Source: Candidatus Roizmanbacteria bacterium GW2011_GWA2_37_7 (GTDB lineage Bacteria; Patescibacteriota; Microgenomatia; UBA1406; GWC2-37-13). Taken from it: DNA of 32,864 nucleotides. Position numbers and translations under genes: made by a program. The notes beneath the pieces are model-generated. The model ran no database searches and was not told the origin of the DNA. It saw only the letters and a list, made by a program, of their open reading frames with translations. The stretch is taken from NCBI GenBank assembly GCA_000990445.1, contig LBTJ01000003.1:1-32864 (forward strand), read 5' to 3'. Below are positions 15,041-23,168 of the stretch, in pieces; position 1 is the stretch's first letter; the number at the start of each line of letters is the position of its first letter.

Positions 15041-16344
15041 AAGTAATTAAACTTAAGGATTTATCTAAACAGGATTATTTAAGAATCATCAATCGATCAG
15101 CTGGTAGCAATGAATCAATTATGCCTTCAGTCCGAAAGATTATGGATGATGTGAAAAATAATGGCGATAAAACAATATTGGAGAAATATCAATCACGTTA
15201 CGGTGCTGATAACTATAAAACGATTCAGGTAACAAAAGAAGAAATTAAGGCAGCTTACAAATATGTGAATATACAAACAATCAAGGCATTAAAGCAAATG
15301 ATTAAAAATATTACTCTTGTACAAATATCCCAACTTCCTTCCAAAAAAGACGCTGTGGTTAGATCAGAAAAAGGGATTAGAGTTTGGAGAGAATGGCGAC
15401 CGATTCAAAAAGTCGGGCTATATATTCCAGGTGGAAAAGCTATATACCCTTCCTCTGTTCTGATGAGCGCGATTCCAGCTCAAATTGCCGGCTGTAAAGA
15501 AATCATCATGTGCTCCCCTCCAGGATCAGATGGACAAATACCAGCAGTAACGCTTGTAGCAGCTGACATGATTAGGTTGAAGAAAATATATAAAGTCGGT
15601 GGCGCTGAGGCAATTGCCGCCATGACTTACGGGACAAAAATAATCTCTAATGTTTATAAGATTTTCGGTGCCGGCAATTCTTATGTAACCGCTGCAAAAA
15701 TGTTAGCTCTTGAAAAAATAAGCATTGATATGCCAGCCGGTCCTTCTGAAGTATTTATAATCGCTGATGAAACAGCAAATCCTTCTTTTATTGCCGCTGA
15801 TTTATTGGCTGATGGTGAACACGGAGAAGATTCCGCCTGTGTATTGTTAACAACATCAGAAAAGATTGCTCGACTAACCATAATTGAAATCGAAAAGCAA
15901 TTAAAATCGCTAGAAACTCAAAATCGAACAAGAGAATCTTTAAGAAAATACGGACTGTTTGCCGTAGCGGATAATATGGATGAAATTACTAGATTCACAA
16001 ACGAATATGCACCAGAGCACTTAGAAATAATGATAAAAGATTCTGAACGGCTGGTTAAAGAAATCACTGATGCCGGTTCAGTATTTTTAGGCAATTGGAC
16101 ATCAAAATCAAGTGGTGATTATGCAACCGGTGCTAATCACGTCTTACCGACAGGTGGTATGGCAAAAATGTATTCACCACTTGGAGTTGATTCTTATGGC
16201 AAATGGATGCAGGTCCAAGAATGCACGGAGCAAGGATTAAAAAATATAAAGGATACCATCGAAACAATTGCCATAGTGGAAAAATTACCGGCTCACAAAC
16301 AATCAGTTTCCATACGATTTATTAATAATGAAAAAAACTTATGA
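15037..16344 (+). CDS. hisD: Histidinol dehydrogenase
   Basis: Oxidises histidinol to histidine in two NAD-dependent steps. The 435 residues show VGLYIPGGKAIYPSSVLM, MPAGPSEVFIIAD, the catalytic pair in YAPEHLEI, GDYATGANHVLPTGG and the C-terminal AHKQSVSIRF histidine. One zinc ligand position looks changed: where E. coli has LLSQAEHG (Gln259), this protein has LLADGEHG, an Asp in place of Gln, while the other ligands (His262, Asp360 and His419 equivalents) are kept. It overlaps both neighbours by 4 bases. Confidence 0.95.
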   Translation: MKVIKLKDLSKQDYLRIINRSAGSNESIMPSVRKIMDDVKNNGDKTILEKYQSRYGADNYKTIQVTKEEIKAAYKYVNIQTIKALKQMIKNITLVQISQLPSKKDAVVRSEKGIRVWREWRPIQKVGLYIPGGKAIYPSSVLMSAIPAQIAGCKEIIMCSPPGSDGQIPAVTLVAADMIRLKKIYKVGGAEAIAAMTYGTKIISNVYKIFGAGNSYVTAAKMLALEKISIDMPAGPSEVFIIADETANPSFIAADLLADGEHGEDSACVLLTTSEKIARLTIIEIEKQLKSLETQNRTRESLRKYGLFAVADNMDEITRFTNEYAPEHLEIMIKDSERLVKEITDAGSVFLGNWTSKSSGDYATGANHVLPTGGMAKMYSPLGVDSYGKWMQVQECTEQGLKNIKDTIETIAIVEKLPAHKQSVSIRFINNEKNL

Positions 16345-17429
16345 AAAATATTAATTTAACCAGATTTATAAGAAGTGATTTAGTTCAATATGAAGAATAT
16401 AAAGCAGTTCCGTCTGCTTATGATATTAGTGAGCAAAATCAAGTGGCGATTGAAAAGATTGACAAACTTGATGCCAACGAAAGTGTGTTTGGTCCAACAA
16501 AAAATCTTTATAAAGCGTTAGCAACATATAAAGGATATCGGTTTTATCCCGACCCTGAATATAAACGACTAAGACGAGCTATTGGTAAATATGTTGAAAT
16601 GCCTGACAACTTTATAGCAGTTGGCTCCGGTGGAGATGAACTAATTGATCTTTTATTAAGACTTATTCTTGAACCAAAAGATCAGGTAATAAACTCTCCA
16701 CCAACTTTTGGTAGTTATTCCACTTCTACATTTTTAAATCGTGGCGTTCTTATAAATATTCCCAGAATAAAGGATTTTTCGATAGAAATTGAAAAGATAC
16801 TTAATGCTATAAATGATAAAGTCAAATTGATTATCGTCTGTAATCCAAATAACCCTACTGGTAACTTGACCAATATCAATTATATTATTAAAATTCTTGA
16901 TACCCAAAAACTTGTATTAATTGATGAGGCGTATTTCGAATTCTCTGGTAAAACAGTTCTTCCACTTATTAAAAAGTATCCTAATCTTATTATTCTTCGC
17001 TCTTTTAGTAAATGGGCTGGGATTGCTGGATTAAGATTGGGATATCTTGTCGCTTCGCCTTATTTAATAAGACAAATAATGAAAATTAAATCCCCGTATA
17101 ATATAAATGTTGCGGCTGAACTGGCTGGATTAGTCGCTTTAGAAGACTACAAATACCAAGAAAGAATTATTAACGAAATAATAATAGAACGCAATACCCT
17201 TTATAAGGGTATAAAGAAAAATAGTAAACTGATAATTTATCCTTCTTGTGGCAACTTCTTATTTGTTCAATCTAATGAAACTTTATTCTTAAAACTTAAG
17301 AAGGGCTTTCAACAAAATAAAATTGCTGTTCGATATTACGATTCTGCTCTTACAGGAAAAGCACTTCGGATAACGGTAGGAACATCTACTCAAAATAATC
17401 GGGTTTTAGAAATTATTAACAACATATGA
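16341..17429 (+). CDS. hisC: Histidinol-phosphate aminotransferase
   Basis: A PLP-dependent fold-type I aminotransferase that makes histidinol phosphate. It shows DANESVFGP near the N-terminus, FYPDPEYKRLRRAI, VIVCNPNNPTG-type sequence (IIVCNPNNPTGN), LIDEAYFEFSG, and the PLP lysine in LRSFSKWAGIAGLRLGY. The 362-residue length is normal. The N-terminus carries about 35 extra residues before the conserved DANES. It overlaps hisD and the HAD gene by ATGA. Confidence 0.95.
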   Translation: MKNINLTRFIRSDLVQYEEYKAVPSAYDISEQNQVAIEKIDKLDANESVFGPTKNLYKALATYKGYRFYPDPEYKRLRRAIGKYVEMPDNFIAVGSGGDELIDLLLRLILEPKDQVINSPPTFGSYSTSTFLNRGVLINIPRIKDFSIEIEKILNAINDKVKLIIVCNPNNPTGNLTNINYIIKILDTQKLVLIDEAYFEFSGKTVLPLIKKYPNLIILRSFSKWAGIAGLRLGYLVASPYLIRQIMKIKSPYNINVAAELAGLVALEDYKYQERIINEIIIERNTLYKGIKKNSKLIIYPSCGNFLFVQSNETLFLKLKKGFQQNKIAVRYYDSALTGKALRITVGTSTQNNRVLEIINNI

Positions 17430-18067
17430 AAAACAATTTTGACGGAATAATTTTTGATATGGATGGAATACTTGTCGATGTTTCAAAATCCTATCGTGAA
17501 GCAATTAGGCTAACGGCTGGTTATTTTTTAAATCGCGAAGTTAAAAAAGACGAAGTAGATAGGATTAAAAATATCGTTGGGATGAATAATGATTGGGATG
17601 CAACATATAAGCTTATAAATAACCCTAGAATTTCCTACGAAAAAGTTAAATCATATTTTCAAAACCTTTATCTTGGAAATTCGAAAAGAAAAGGATTAAT
17701 TGATAACGAACCGACATTAATATCTAAAGCAATATTAAAGCAGCTGAAAGAGAAATATAAGAAACTGGCGATTGCTACCGGCAGACCAAGGAAAGAAGCT
17801 CAATACGTAATTGAAAAGAATAAATTGCAAGGATTATTTGATTGTATCGTTGTTATGGAAGATATTATCAATGGCAAACCGGCGCCCGATATGCTTTTTG
17901 CTGTAATTAAAAAAATGAAGTTTAGAAATACTGTTTATGTTGGCGATAGTCCAAATGACGTTATTTCTGCTAATAAAGCCGGAATACCGTGTATCTATGT
18001 AGGAACACAAAAAATAGGGTCAGAGAGATTCTCGTCTATATTACAAGTTATTAAATATTTACTATGA
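17426..18067 (+). CDS. HAD-family phosphatase, probable histidinol-phosphatase
   Basis: A 213-residue HAD subfamily IA hydrolase with motif I FDMDGILVD (nucleophile Asp and acid Asp), motif II in IATGRPRKEA, motif III lysine in NGKPAPD and motif IV VYVGDSPNDV. The DMDGILVDVSKSYREAI start resembles the TIGR01548 group of HAD proteins. No PHP-type or inositol-type histidinol-phosphatase is present, and the gene lies between hisC and hisB with 4-base overlaps, exactly where the phosphatase step is needed. The substrate is inferred from context. Confidence 0.85.
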   Translation: MKNNFDGIIFDMDGILVDVSKSYREAIRLTAGYFLNREVKKDEVDRIKNIVGMNNDWDATYKLINNPRISYEKVKSYFQNLYLGNSKRKGLIDNEPTLISKAILKQLKEKYKKLAIATGRPRKEAQYVIEKNKLQGLFDCIVVMEDIINGKPAPDMLFAVIKKMKFRNTVYVGDSPNDVISANKAGIPCIYVGTQKIGSERFSSILQVIKYLL

Positions 18068-18654
18068 AAAGAATTTCAAAAGTAGTTAGAAAAACTAATG
18101 AAACGGAAATTTCAATCAATCTCAATATTGATGGCAGTGGAAAAAGGAAAATCGAGACTCCTATCGGTTTCCTTAATCATATGTTATATCTATTTTCCAA
18201 ACATGGCTTATTTGATCTGGATATAAAAGCTAAAGGAGACACTTTTATTGATGATCACCACACTGTTGAAGATATTGGTATTGTTTTAGGTCAAGCATTT
18301 GCTGAAGCATTAAAAGATAAAAAGGGGATTAATCGGTATGGTTTTTTTATCCTTCCTATGGATGAAGCCTTGGCAAGCGTAGCAATTGATTTTGCAGGAC
18401 GATTTTCCTTCACTCAGCAGTGCGAATTTACGAGAGAAAAAGTTGGCGATCTAAGCACAGAGTTGGTATATGATTTTTGGGATGCATTTGCCCAGAATGC
18501 AAAAGCCAATGTATATATAAAGGTTGAAAATGGAAGAAACGATCACCACAAAATTGAAGCTATTTTCAAAGCAATGGCAAGAGCCTGTCGCATGGCCTGT
18601 GAACGGGATAAACGTAATCAATCAACAGTTCCATCAACAAAAGGAGTTCTATGA
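18064..18654 (+). CDS. hisB: Imidazoleglycerol-phosphate dehydratase
   Basis: The stand-alone dehydratase (196 residues) without the phosphatase domain of enteric HisB. Both manganese-binding DHH repeats are present (DDHHTVEDIG near 62 and NDHHKIEAIFKA near 159), with HML and HGLFDL in between. GFLNHML replaces the usual GFFDHML. The C-terminus PSTKGVL is the family hallmark. It is coupled to the upstream HAD gene and to hisH by ATGA overlaps. Confidence 0.97.
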   Translation: MKRISKVVRKTNETEISINLNIDGSGKRKIETPIGFLNHMLYLFSKHGLFDLDIKAKGDTFIDDHHTVEDIGIVLGQAFAEALKDKKGINRYGFFILPMDEALASVAIDFAGRFSFTQQCEFTREKVGDLSTELVYDFWDAFAQNAKANVYIKVENGRNDHHKIEAIFKAMARACRMACERDKRNQSTVPSTKGVL

Positions 18655-19265
18655 TAGCAATTATTGACTACGGCATAAACAATTTGGAAAGTGTAAGAAA
18701 TGCTTTAAACAAGCTTGTTGTCCAAACTGTGGTTACAAATAAACGTGAAATGATTCAAAAAGCAGATGCATTGATACTTCCGGGAGTCGGTGCTGCGGCG
18801 ATGGGAATGAAGAACTTGAAAGAACGCAAACTTGATAAAATTATCATAAACGACGTGAGAAAAGGAAAACCTATCCTAGGAATATGTCTTGGTATGCAAC
18901 TTCTTATGAGTAAAAGTGATGAAGGAGATATTAATTGTTTGGGTTTGATAAAAGGAAACGTAAAAAAATTGAGTAGCGAAATGAAAATTCCACAAATTGG
19001 ATGGAATCAGGTATGTTTAACCGACTCAGAGTCGGCACTATTTACAAATATTCCTGATAATAGTGATTTCTATTTTGTCCACAGTTATTATTGCAAACCT
19101 TATGATCAGAATATTGTCGCAGGAATAACAAAATATGGACAGGAATATTGTAGTATTCTAATAAAAAATAACATCGTCGGTGTTCAATTTCATTTGGAAA
19201 AAAGCGGAATGTCGGGATCTCTATTGCTGAAAAACATTATTAATTATTTTACGCAACTATGTTGA
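18651..19265 (+). CDS. hisH: Imidazole glycerol phosphate synthase glutaminase subunit
   Basis: A class I glutamine amidotransferase that supplies ammonia to HisF. The nucleophile elbow is GICLGMQLL (Cys about 77), and the His-Glu pair lies in [10 protein letters not shown]; Leu replaces the usual Pro but the triad is complete. The N-terminus [18 protein letters not shown] is typical. It overlaps hisF by 7 bases (ATGTTGA), consistent with stoichiometric production of the two subunits. Confidence 0.95.
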   Translation: MIAIIDYGINNLESVRNALNKLVVQTVVTNKREMIQKADALILPGVGAAAMGMKNLKERKLDKIIINDVRKGKPILGICLGMQLLMSKSDEGDINCLGLIKGNVKKLSSEMKIPQIGWNQVCLTDSESALFTNIPDNSDFYFVHSYYCKPYDQNIVAGITKYGQEYCSILIKNNIVGVQFHLEKSGMSGSLLLKNIINYFTQLC

Positions 19266-20014
19266 CAAAGCGAATCATCCCATGTCTTGATATGACAGAA
19301 GGGAAAGTGGTAAAGGGTATACAGTTTGTCGATTTTCGTGACGCCGGTGATCCTATTGTTCTGGCTAAAAAATATGATGAGCAAGGAGCAGACGAGCTCG
19401 TATTTTTGGATATTACAGCAACAGTTGATAACCGAGATATTCTCCTTGATGTAGTACAAAAAACTGCAAAAGAGGTTACTATCCCATTTACCGTGGGTGG
19501 TGGTATACGAAAAAAAGAAGATATGCAAAAAGTACTTCGAGCCGGCGCAGACAAAGTGGGCGTAAATACCGGAGGATTTAATAGACCAACTTTGATATCG
19601 GAATGCGCTCAATCATTTGGAAGCCAATGTGTGGTTCTCTCTCTTGATGCAAAACGCGTGAAAAATCAATGGAATGTGATTATAAATGGAGGAAGAACTG
19701 ACACGGGATTATCAGCTATAAAATGGGCACAACAAGCAGTAGCGCTTGGTGCCGGTGAAATACTCCTTACCAGCATAGATACCGATGGTATGAAGCAAGG
19801 ATTTAATATTGAGCTTACAAAAGAAGTTACGAATGTGGTTAACGTACCGGTGATTGCATCTGGAGGTGCGGGGAAACTACAAGATTTTAAAGATATATTT
19901 GTTGAAGGCAATGCCGATGCAGCACTTGCCGCTTCACTTTTCCACTTTGGAGAATGCACAATACAACAGGTCAAAGAGTATTTAAATGATAACAATATTT
20001 CTGTACGATTATGA
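19259..20014 (+). CDS. hisF: Imidazole glycerol phosphate synthase cyclase subunit
   Basis: A beta-alpha barrel that forms imidazole glycerol phosphate and AICAR. The catalytic aspartates are in IIPCLDM (Asp about 11) and [10 protein letters not shown] (Asp about 130); phosphate-binding loops are VGGGIR and IASGGAG. It is HisF and not HisA, by these motifs and the length (251). NTGGFNRP is an unusual form of the loop that is usually NTAAVxxP. No separate hisA lies in the operon or window. Confidence 0.96.
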   Translation: MLTKRIIPCLDMTEGKVVKGIQFVDFRDAGDPIVLAKKYDEQGADELVFLDITATVDNRDILLDVVQKTAKEVTIPFTVGGGIRKKEDMQKVLRAGADKVGVNTGGFNRPTLISECAQSFGSQCVVLSLDAKRVKNQWNVIINGGRTDTGLSAIKWAQQAVALGAGEILLTSIDTDGMKQGFNIELTKEVTNVVNVPVIASGGAGKLQDFKDIFVEGNADAALAASLFHFGECTIQQVKEYLNDNNISVRL

Positions 20015-20310
20015 AACTCACACCAGCAATAATCCAAGATATTAAAACTCAAGAAGTGTATATGCTCGGCTACATGAACGATGAAGCTCTTTCTCTTACT
20101 CAGAAAACAGGCTATGTATATTTTTGGAGCAGAAAAAGAAAAAAATTGTGGAAAAAGGGTGAAACATCGGGCAATACATTGTTGGTCAAACAAATATCTA
20201 CTGATTGTGATGATGACACGCTACTTGTTCACGTGGAGCTCAATGGAAATACAGTTTGTCACACAGGAAAAAAATCGTGTTTTTATAAAAATATAACCAG
20301 AAAATTATGA
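20011..20310 (+). CDS. hisI: Phosphoribosyl-AMP cyclohydrolase
   Basis: The 99-residue enzyme opens the adenine ring of PR-AMP. It has the metal-binding STDCDDDTLLVHV stretch, WKKGETSGN and CHTGKKSCF, all standard. It is a separate polypeptide, not fused to HisE as in E. coli, but the two genes overlap by ATGA. The conserved FVSRSR-type sequence appears as YFWSRKRKKLW. Confidence 0.96.
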   Translation: MKLTPAIIQDIKTQEVYMLGYMNDEALSLTQKTGYVYFWSRKRKKLWKKGETSGNTLLVKQISTDCDDDTLLVHVELNGNTVCHTGKKSCFYKNITRKL

Positions 20311-20582
20311 CACTAGAAGAACTCTATACCATTATTGAAACAAGAATAGAATCGAGGAAAAAAAATTCGTATATTTCTCGATTGTTTGAAAGCGGAACTG
20401 ATCAGATTCTTAAAAAAGTTGGAGAAGAGGCAATAGAAGTCGTCATAGCAGGGAAAAATAAAAATAGACAAGAAATTATTTCTGAATCTGCCGACCTGTT
20501 ATTTCACGTACTTATTTTACTATGTGAGAAAAAAATACAGCTTAAAGATATCTATGATGAGCTTGAGGCAAGAAGAAAATAA
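20307..20582 (+). CDS. hisE: Phosphoribosyl-ATP pyrophosphatase
   Basis: A 91-residue all-helical MazG-like enzyme that hydrolyses PR-ATP. It has SYISRLFESGTDQILKKVGEEAIEVVIAGK followed by ESADLLFHVLILL, the metal-binding helices of the family. It is the last gene of the operon; no clear terminator follows, and it converges on a small membrane-protein gene that ends one base downstream. Confidence 0.95.
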   Translation: MTLEELYTIIETRIESRKKNSYISRLFESGTDQILKKVGEEAIEVVIAGKNKNRQEIISESADLLFHVLILLCEKKIQLKDIYDELEARRK

Positions 20583-20885
20583 TCAGACTCGTTTCCATTT
20601 CATATAAAAGAGAGTGGTGATAAGAAGATAAATCGCCAGCCCATATGGAGACAAAAACAATGAAAGCAAAAACCCAAACAACGCAATAAGCACATATCCT
20701 TCATACGTCACACTACTTTTTAATGATCGTGTGATGACAAGAAACAAAAATAACACAACAAGCGATTCGAAGCGAAATGGAAGAACGGGAATATGGAAAA
20801 AATATGCAGCCACAAGAAATACACCAAATAATGCAGTAAACACATCCTTTTCATCGAAAAAAAACCGGTCAAGACGGAATATCAT
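20583..20885 (-). CDS. Small membrane protein of unknown function
   Basis: A 100-residue protein with about four hydrophobic segments after a charged start (MIFRLDRFFFDEKD). No family is recognised. Its stop abuts the hisE stop from the opposite strand. A possible promoter is TTGTCA (20926-20921) with TATACG 18 bases on. The GTGTAACGTATAACG repeat lies across that promoter. Confidence 0.55.
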   Translation of the reverse strand: MIFRLDRFFFDEKDVFTALFGVFLVAAYFFHIPVLPFRFESLVVLFLFLVITRSLKSSVTYEGYVLIALFGFLLSLFLSPYGLAIYLLITTLFYMKWKRV

Positions 20886-20890
20886 TGTTT

Positions 20891-20905
20891 GTGTAACGTA
20901 TAACG
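20891..20905 (+). repeat. GTGTAACGTATA-type repeat, copy 2
   Basis: GTGTAACGTATAACG shares its first 12 bases with the repeat at 8377-8391 on the other strand. It is between hisE's convergent neighbour and the 48-codon gene, overlapping a possible -10 region. Confidence 0.3.
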
Positions 20906-20949
20906 TTTCAAAATCTTAAATGACAATTTCTTAATTCTTAATTGGTTAA

Positions 20950-21096
20950 TTATTTCACCCACTCCAAAAGAAACCCCCATCCCTTTCCTAAAATATAGTA
21001 CTGATCAATAAAATAAGCTAAACTAAATGACGGAATACTGAAAAAAATTAAACGAACAAGTTTCTCTTTTAAATGTACGGGTGTTTGAAACCTCAT
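20950..21096 (-). CDS. 48-residue small protein with own promoter
   Basis: ATG at 21096 (MRFQTPVHLKEKLVRLIFF) is preferred over the track start, because a strong promoter places +1 at or one base before it. The protein has a basic N-terminus and one hydrophobic stretch (LIFFSIPSFSLAYFI), so it is probably a single-span membrane peptide. No family is recognised. The promoter is the main reason to regard it as real. Confidence 0.45.
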   Translation of the reverse strand: MRFQTPVHLKEKLVRLIFFSIPSFSLAYFIDQYYILGKGWGFLLEWVK

Positions 21097-21103
21097 ATGA
21101 CTA

Positions 21104-21132
21104 ATTATACATAATATACTTTGTTCGATCAA
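21104..21132 (-). promoter_or_regulatory. Strong predicted promoter of the 48-residue gene
   Basis: On the minus strand TTGATC (21132-21127), a 17-base spacer and a perfect TATAAT (21109-21104) lie 7 bases before ATG 21096. The predicted mRNA is leaderless or has a one-base leader. Confidence 0.55.
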
Positions 21133-21190
21133 AAATTACAATTTTCATAATCTACCAGTGTTCCATGTTTCATGATAAAATGCTCATGCT

Positions 21191-22429
21191 ATGGATACTC
21201 CCCTTGCAGACAGACTCCGTCCCAAAAAACTCAAAGAATACGTAGGTCAAGAGCACCTGTTGGGAAAAGGAAAACCCATCCGAAGTATGATCGAGAACAA
21301 GAAAATATCTTCAATGATCTTGTGGGGGCCTCCTGGGTGTGGAAAAACAACTCTTGCATATCTTGTCGCACAATCAATTGACGCCGCGTTTGTACCCTTT
21401 TCAGCAGTAACGAGTGGGGTAAAAGAAGTCCGACAAGTCATCGCCGACTCAAAGCAAAGAAAGGAATTTTACAAACAAGACACAATAGTATTTATCGACG
21501 AAATTCATCGATTTAATAAAGCACAACAGGATGCATTTCTTCCCGCTGTTGAAAAAGGCGTGATAACACTAATAGGCGCAACGACTGAAAATCCGGGATT
21601 CGAAGTCAATGCTCCCTTGATTTCACGCTCACATGTCTATGTTCTCAAACAATTGACTGATGCGGAAATGAGAGTAATCGTTAACCGTGCAGTAAAAAAA
21701 TATCCACAAAATTCGTTTGCAAAAGAGGCAATGAATCATGTCATAACCTATGCAAATGGAGATGCTCGATCTGCAATTAATGCGGTTGAGCTTTCTGTCA
21801 CAATAAGTAGTGACAGGTCTAGACCTGTCACTACAAAAAAAATAAACAAGATTACCTTACAGATTGCCGAAGAAGCGCTCCAGCAAAAATCACTGTACTA
21901 TGATAAAAAAGGAGATTACCACTATGACACGATTTCCGCATTTATAAAAAGTATGCGGGGAAATCAACCAAATGCTGCGCTTCATTATCTGGCTCGAATG
22001 ATAAAAGCAGGTGAAGATCCGGTATTTATTGCACGGCGTATGGTGATTTTTGCTGCAGAAGATATCAGCAACGCACAACCTACTGCACTGGTGCTTGCTA
22101 CATCAACAATGCAAGCAGTTCATATGGTCGGCATGCCAGAAGCGCAAATAATCCTTGCTCAATGCGCTACATATCTTGCAACTGCCAAAAAATCAATCGC
22201 ATCATACTCTGGACTTATGGAAGCCATGCATGATATTGAATCAATGAAACTTGACCCGATCCCGCTTCACCTCCGTAATCCATCTAATAAAGTAATGAAA
22301 CAGGAAGGATATGGAAAAGGGCATGTTCGGTATCCGTGGCAGGAAGAAAGAAAAGGAAAAAAAGTTGTGCAGGAATACTTGCCTGAAAATTTGAAGGGAA
22401 AAAAGTATTATCGGACGGAGTGGAAATAA
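21191..22429 (+). CDS. rarA: Replication-associated recombination protein RarA (MgsA), AAA ATPase
   Basis: A 412-residue clamp-loader-like ATPase that acts at stalled forks. It begins [22 protein letters not shown], has Walker [10 protein letters not shown] (about 46), Walker [18 protein letters not shown] (about 101), sensor [12 protein letters not shown], and the C-terminal tetramerisation region ([22 protein letters not shown], then [20 protein letters not shown]). ATG 21191 follows an extended -10 (TGATAAAAT) by 9 bases. A perfect 28-bp palindrome inside the frame adds [10 protein letters not shown] in the linker before the helical domain, a variable position. Confidence 0.95.
   Translation: MDTPLADRLRPKKLKEYVGQEHLLGKGKPIRSMIENKKISSMILWGPPGCGKTTLAYLVAQSIDAAFVPFSAVTSGVKEVRQVIADSKQRKEFYKQDTIVFIDEIHRFNKAQQDAFLPAVEKGVITLIGATTENPGFEVNAPLISRSHVYVLKQLTDAEMRVIVNRAVKKYPQNSFAKEAMNHVITYANGDARSAINAVELSVTISSDRSRPVTTKKINKITLQIAEEALQQKSLYYDKKGDYHYDTISAFIKSMRGNQPNAALHYLARMIKAGEDPVFIARRMVIFAAEDISNAQPTALVLATSTMQAVHMVGMPEAQIILAQCATYLATAKKSIASYSGLMEAMHDIESMKLDPIPLHLRNPSNKVMKQEGYGKGHVRYPWQEERKGKKVVQEYLPENLKGKKYYRTEWK
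21807..21834. repeat. Perfect 28-bp palindrome inside rarA
   Basis: GTAGTGACAGGTCT is followed directly by its exact reverse complement, with no loop, inside the rarA coding frame at residues about 206-215. The protein stays in frame and the insert lies between conserved domains. It looks like a short mobile palindrome tolerated in a linker, and it differs in sequence from the hsdR insert. Confidence 0.65.
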
Positions 22430-22463
22430 TTTATGAGGCGTAGTAATCAAAATTTGTGAGTTA

Positions 22464-22856
22464 TTACTTTTCTTTTTGAATGGAAGTATCTTGAAAACTT
22501 TTTCCAATACCGATCCCTCCTAAAAATGCAAATACTATTCTTAGTGCTTCGGGTAAATATTCTGGCATTATAAAGACAACAAGAAGTAAAATAAAAACAA
22601 CAAATCCAATTATTCCACCCCATTTAATTAAATTATTTCTATGATCAATTTTGAATCTTTCATGAAATTGCATATTCTCCTCATGTATGTATTCGTGCAC
22701 TTTTCTCCTTTGACTTAATACTTCAGAAATATGATCTTCATTCATTTTATCACTATCTCCTCTTTCAATTTCACGAAAAACTAAAGCAAGTTTTTTTTCA
22801 TTCTCTGTGAATAATGGTTCTTTCTTTTTTTGAAGTTCTTTACTTGTACTTTTCAT
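22464..22856 (-). CDS. Hypothetical membrane protein with charged N-terminal half
   Basis: A 130-residue protein. Residues 1-75 are charged and helical (LTENEKKLALVFREIERGD-like, then SEVLSQRRKVHEYIHEE), followed by two membrane segments (about 80-98 and 104-120) and a short polar tail. No family is recognised. It overlaps the upstream 80-residue gene by ATGA, so the two are cotranscribed and probably translationally coupled. Confidence 0.6.
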   Translation of the reverse strand: MKSTSKELQKKKEPLFTENEKKLALVFREIERGDSDKMNEDHISEVLSQRRKVHEYIHEENMQFHERFKIDHRNNLIKWGGIIGFVVFILLLVVFIMPEYLPEALRIVFAFLGGIGIGKSFQDTSIQKEK

Positions 22857-23095
22857 ATTGTAAAATAATTCTTTGTATTAGACTGGTATGTGAATAAAAT
22901 TTGTTTTTCTTTTGTTTTATTGAATTTACAAATTGTATTTATATTACTAAGTAATTCTTTCTTTATATAAAAAGATATTAGACGAACTGCTAGCGCTTTT
23001 GAAATTTTTTTTTCTTCTACAAGCTGTTCGATTTTTTCAATTTTGTTACTTAATATATCGTTATATTGTTCTTTTATTTCATTTATGTTATTCAT
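22853..23095 (-). CDS. Hypothetical small helical protein
   Basis: An 80-residue, lysine- and asparagine-rich protein with a predicted helical N-terminal half (EQYNDILSNKIEKIEQLVEE). No family is recognised. The base composition is very AT-rich. Its predicted promoter (TTTACT, 17 bases, extended -10 TGGTATGAT) ends 6 bases before ATG 23095, giving another leaderless transcript. It is first in a two-gene unit with the membrane protein. Confidence 0.55.
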   Translation of the reverse strand: MNNINEIKEQYNDILSNKIEKIEQLVEEKKISKALAVRLISFYIKKELLSNINTICKFNKTKEKQILFTYQSNTKNYFTI

Positions 23096-23168
23096 AGTAA
23101 AATCATACCATTAAATCAACAATTAGTAAAATTTGTAACATCTAATACAAATGCTTATGTTTAATGTA

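Noticed and set aside
19666-20193. 175-residue antisense ORF across hisF/hisI
   Set aside because: It lies opposite well-conserved genes and has no recognisable features; a shadow ORF.
21807-21834. rarA palindrome as an intrinsic terminator
   Set aside because: It is inside an intact conserved coding frame; the following A-run on the plus strand is the wrong base for a plus-strand terminator.
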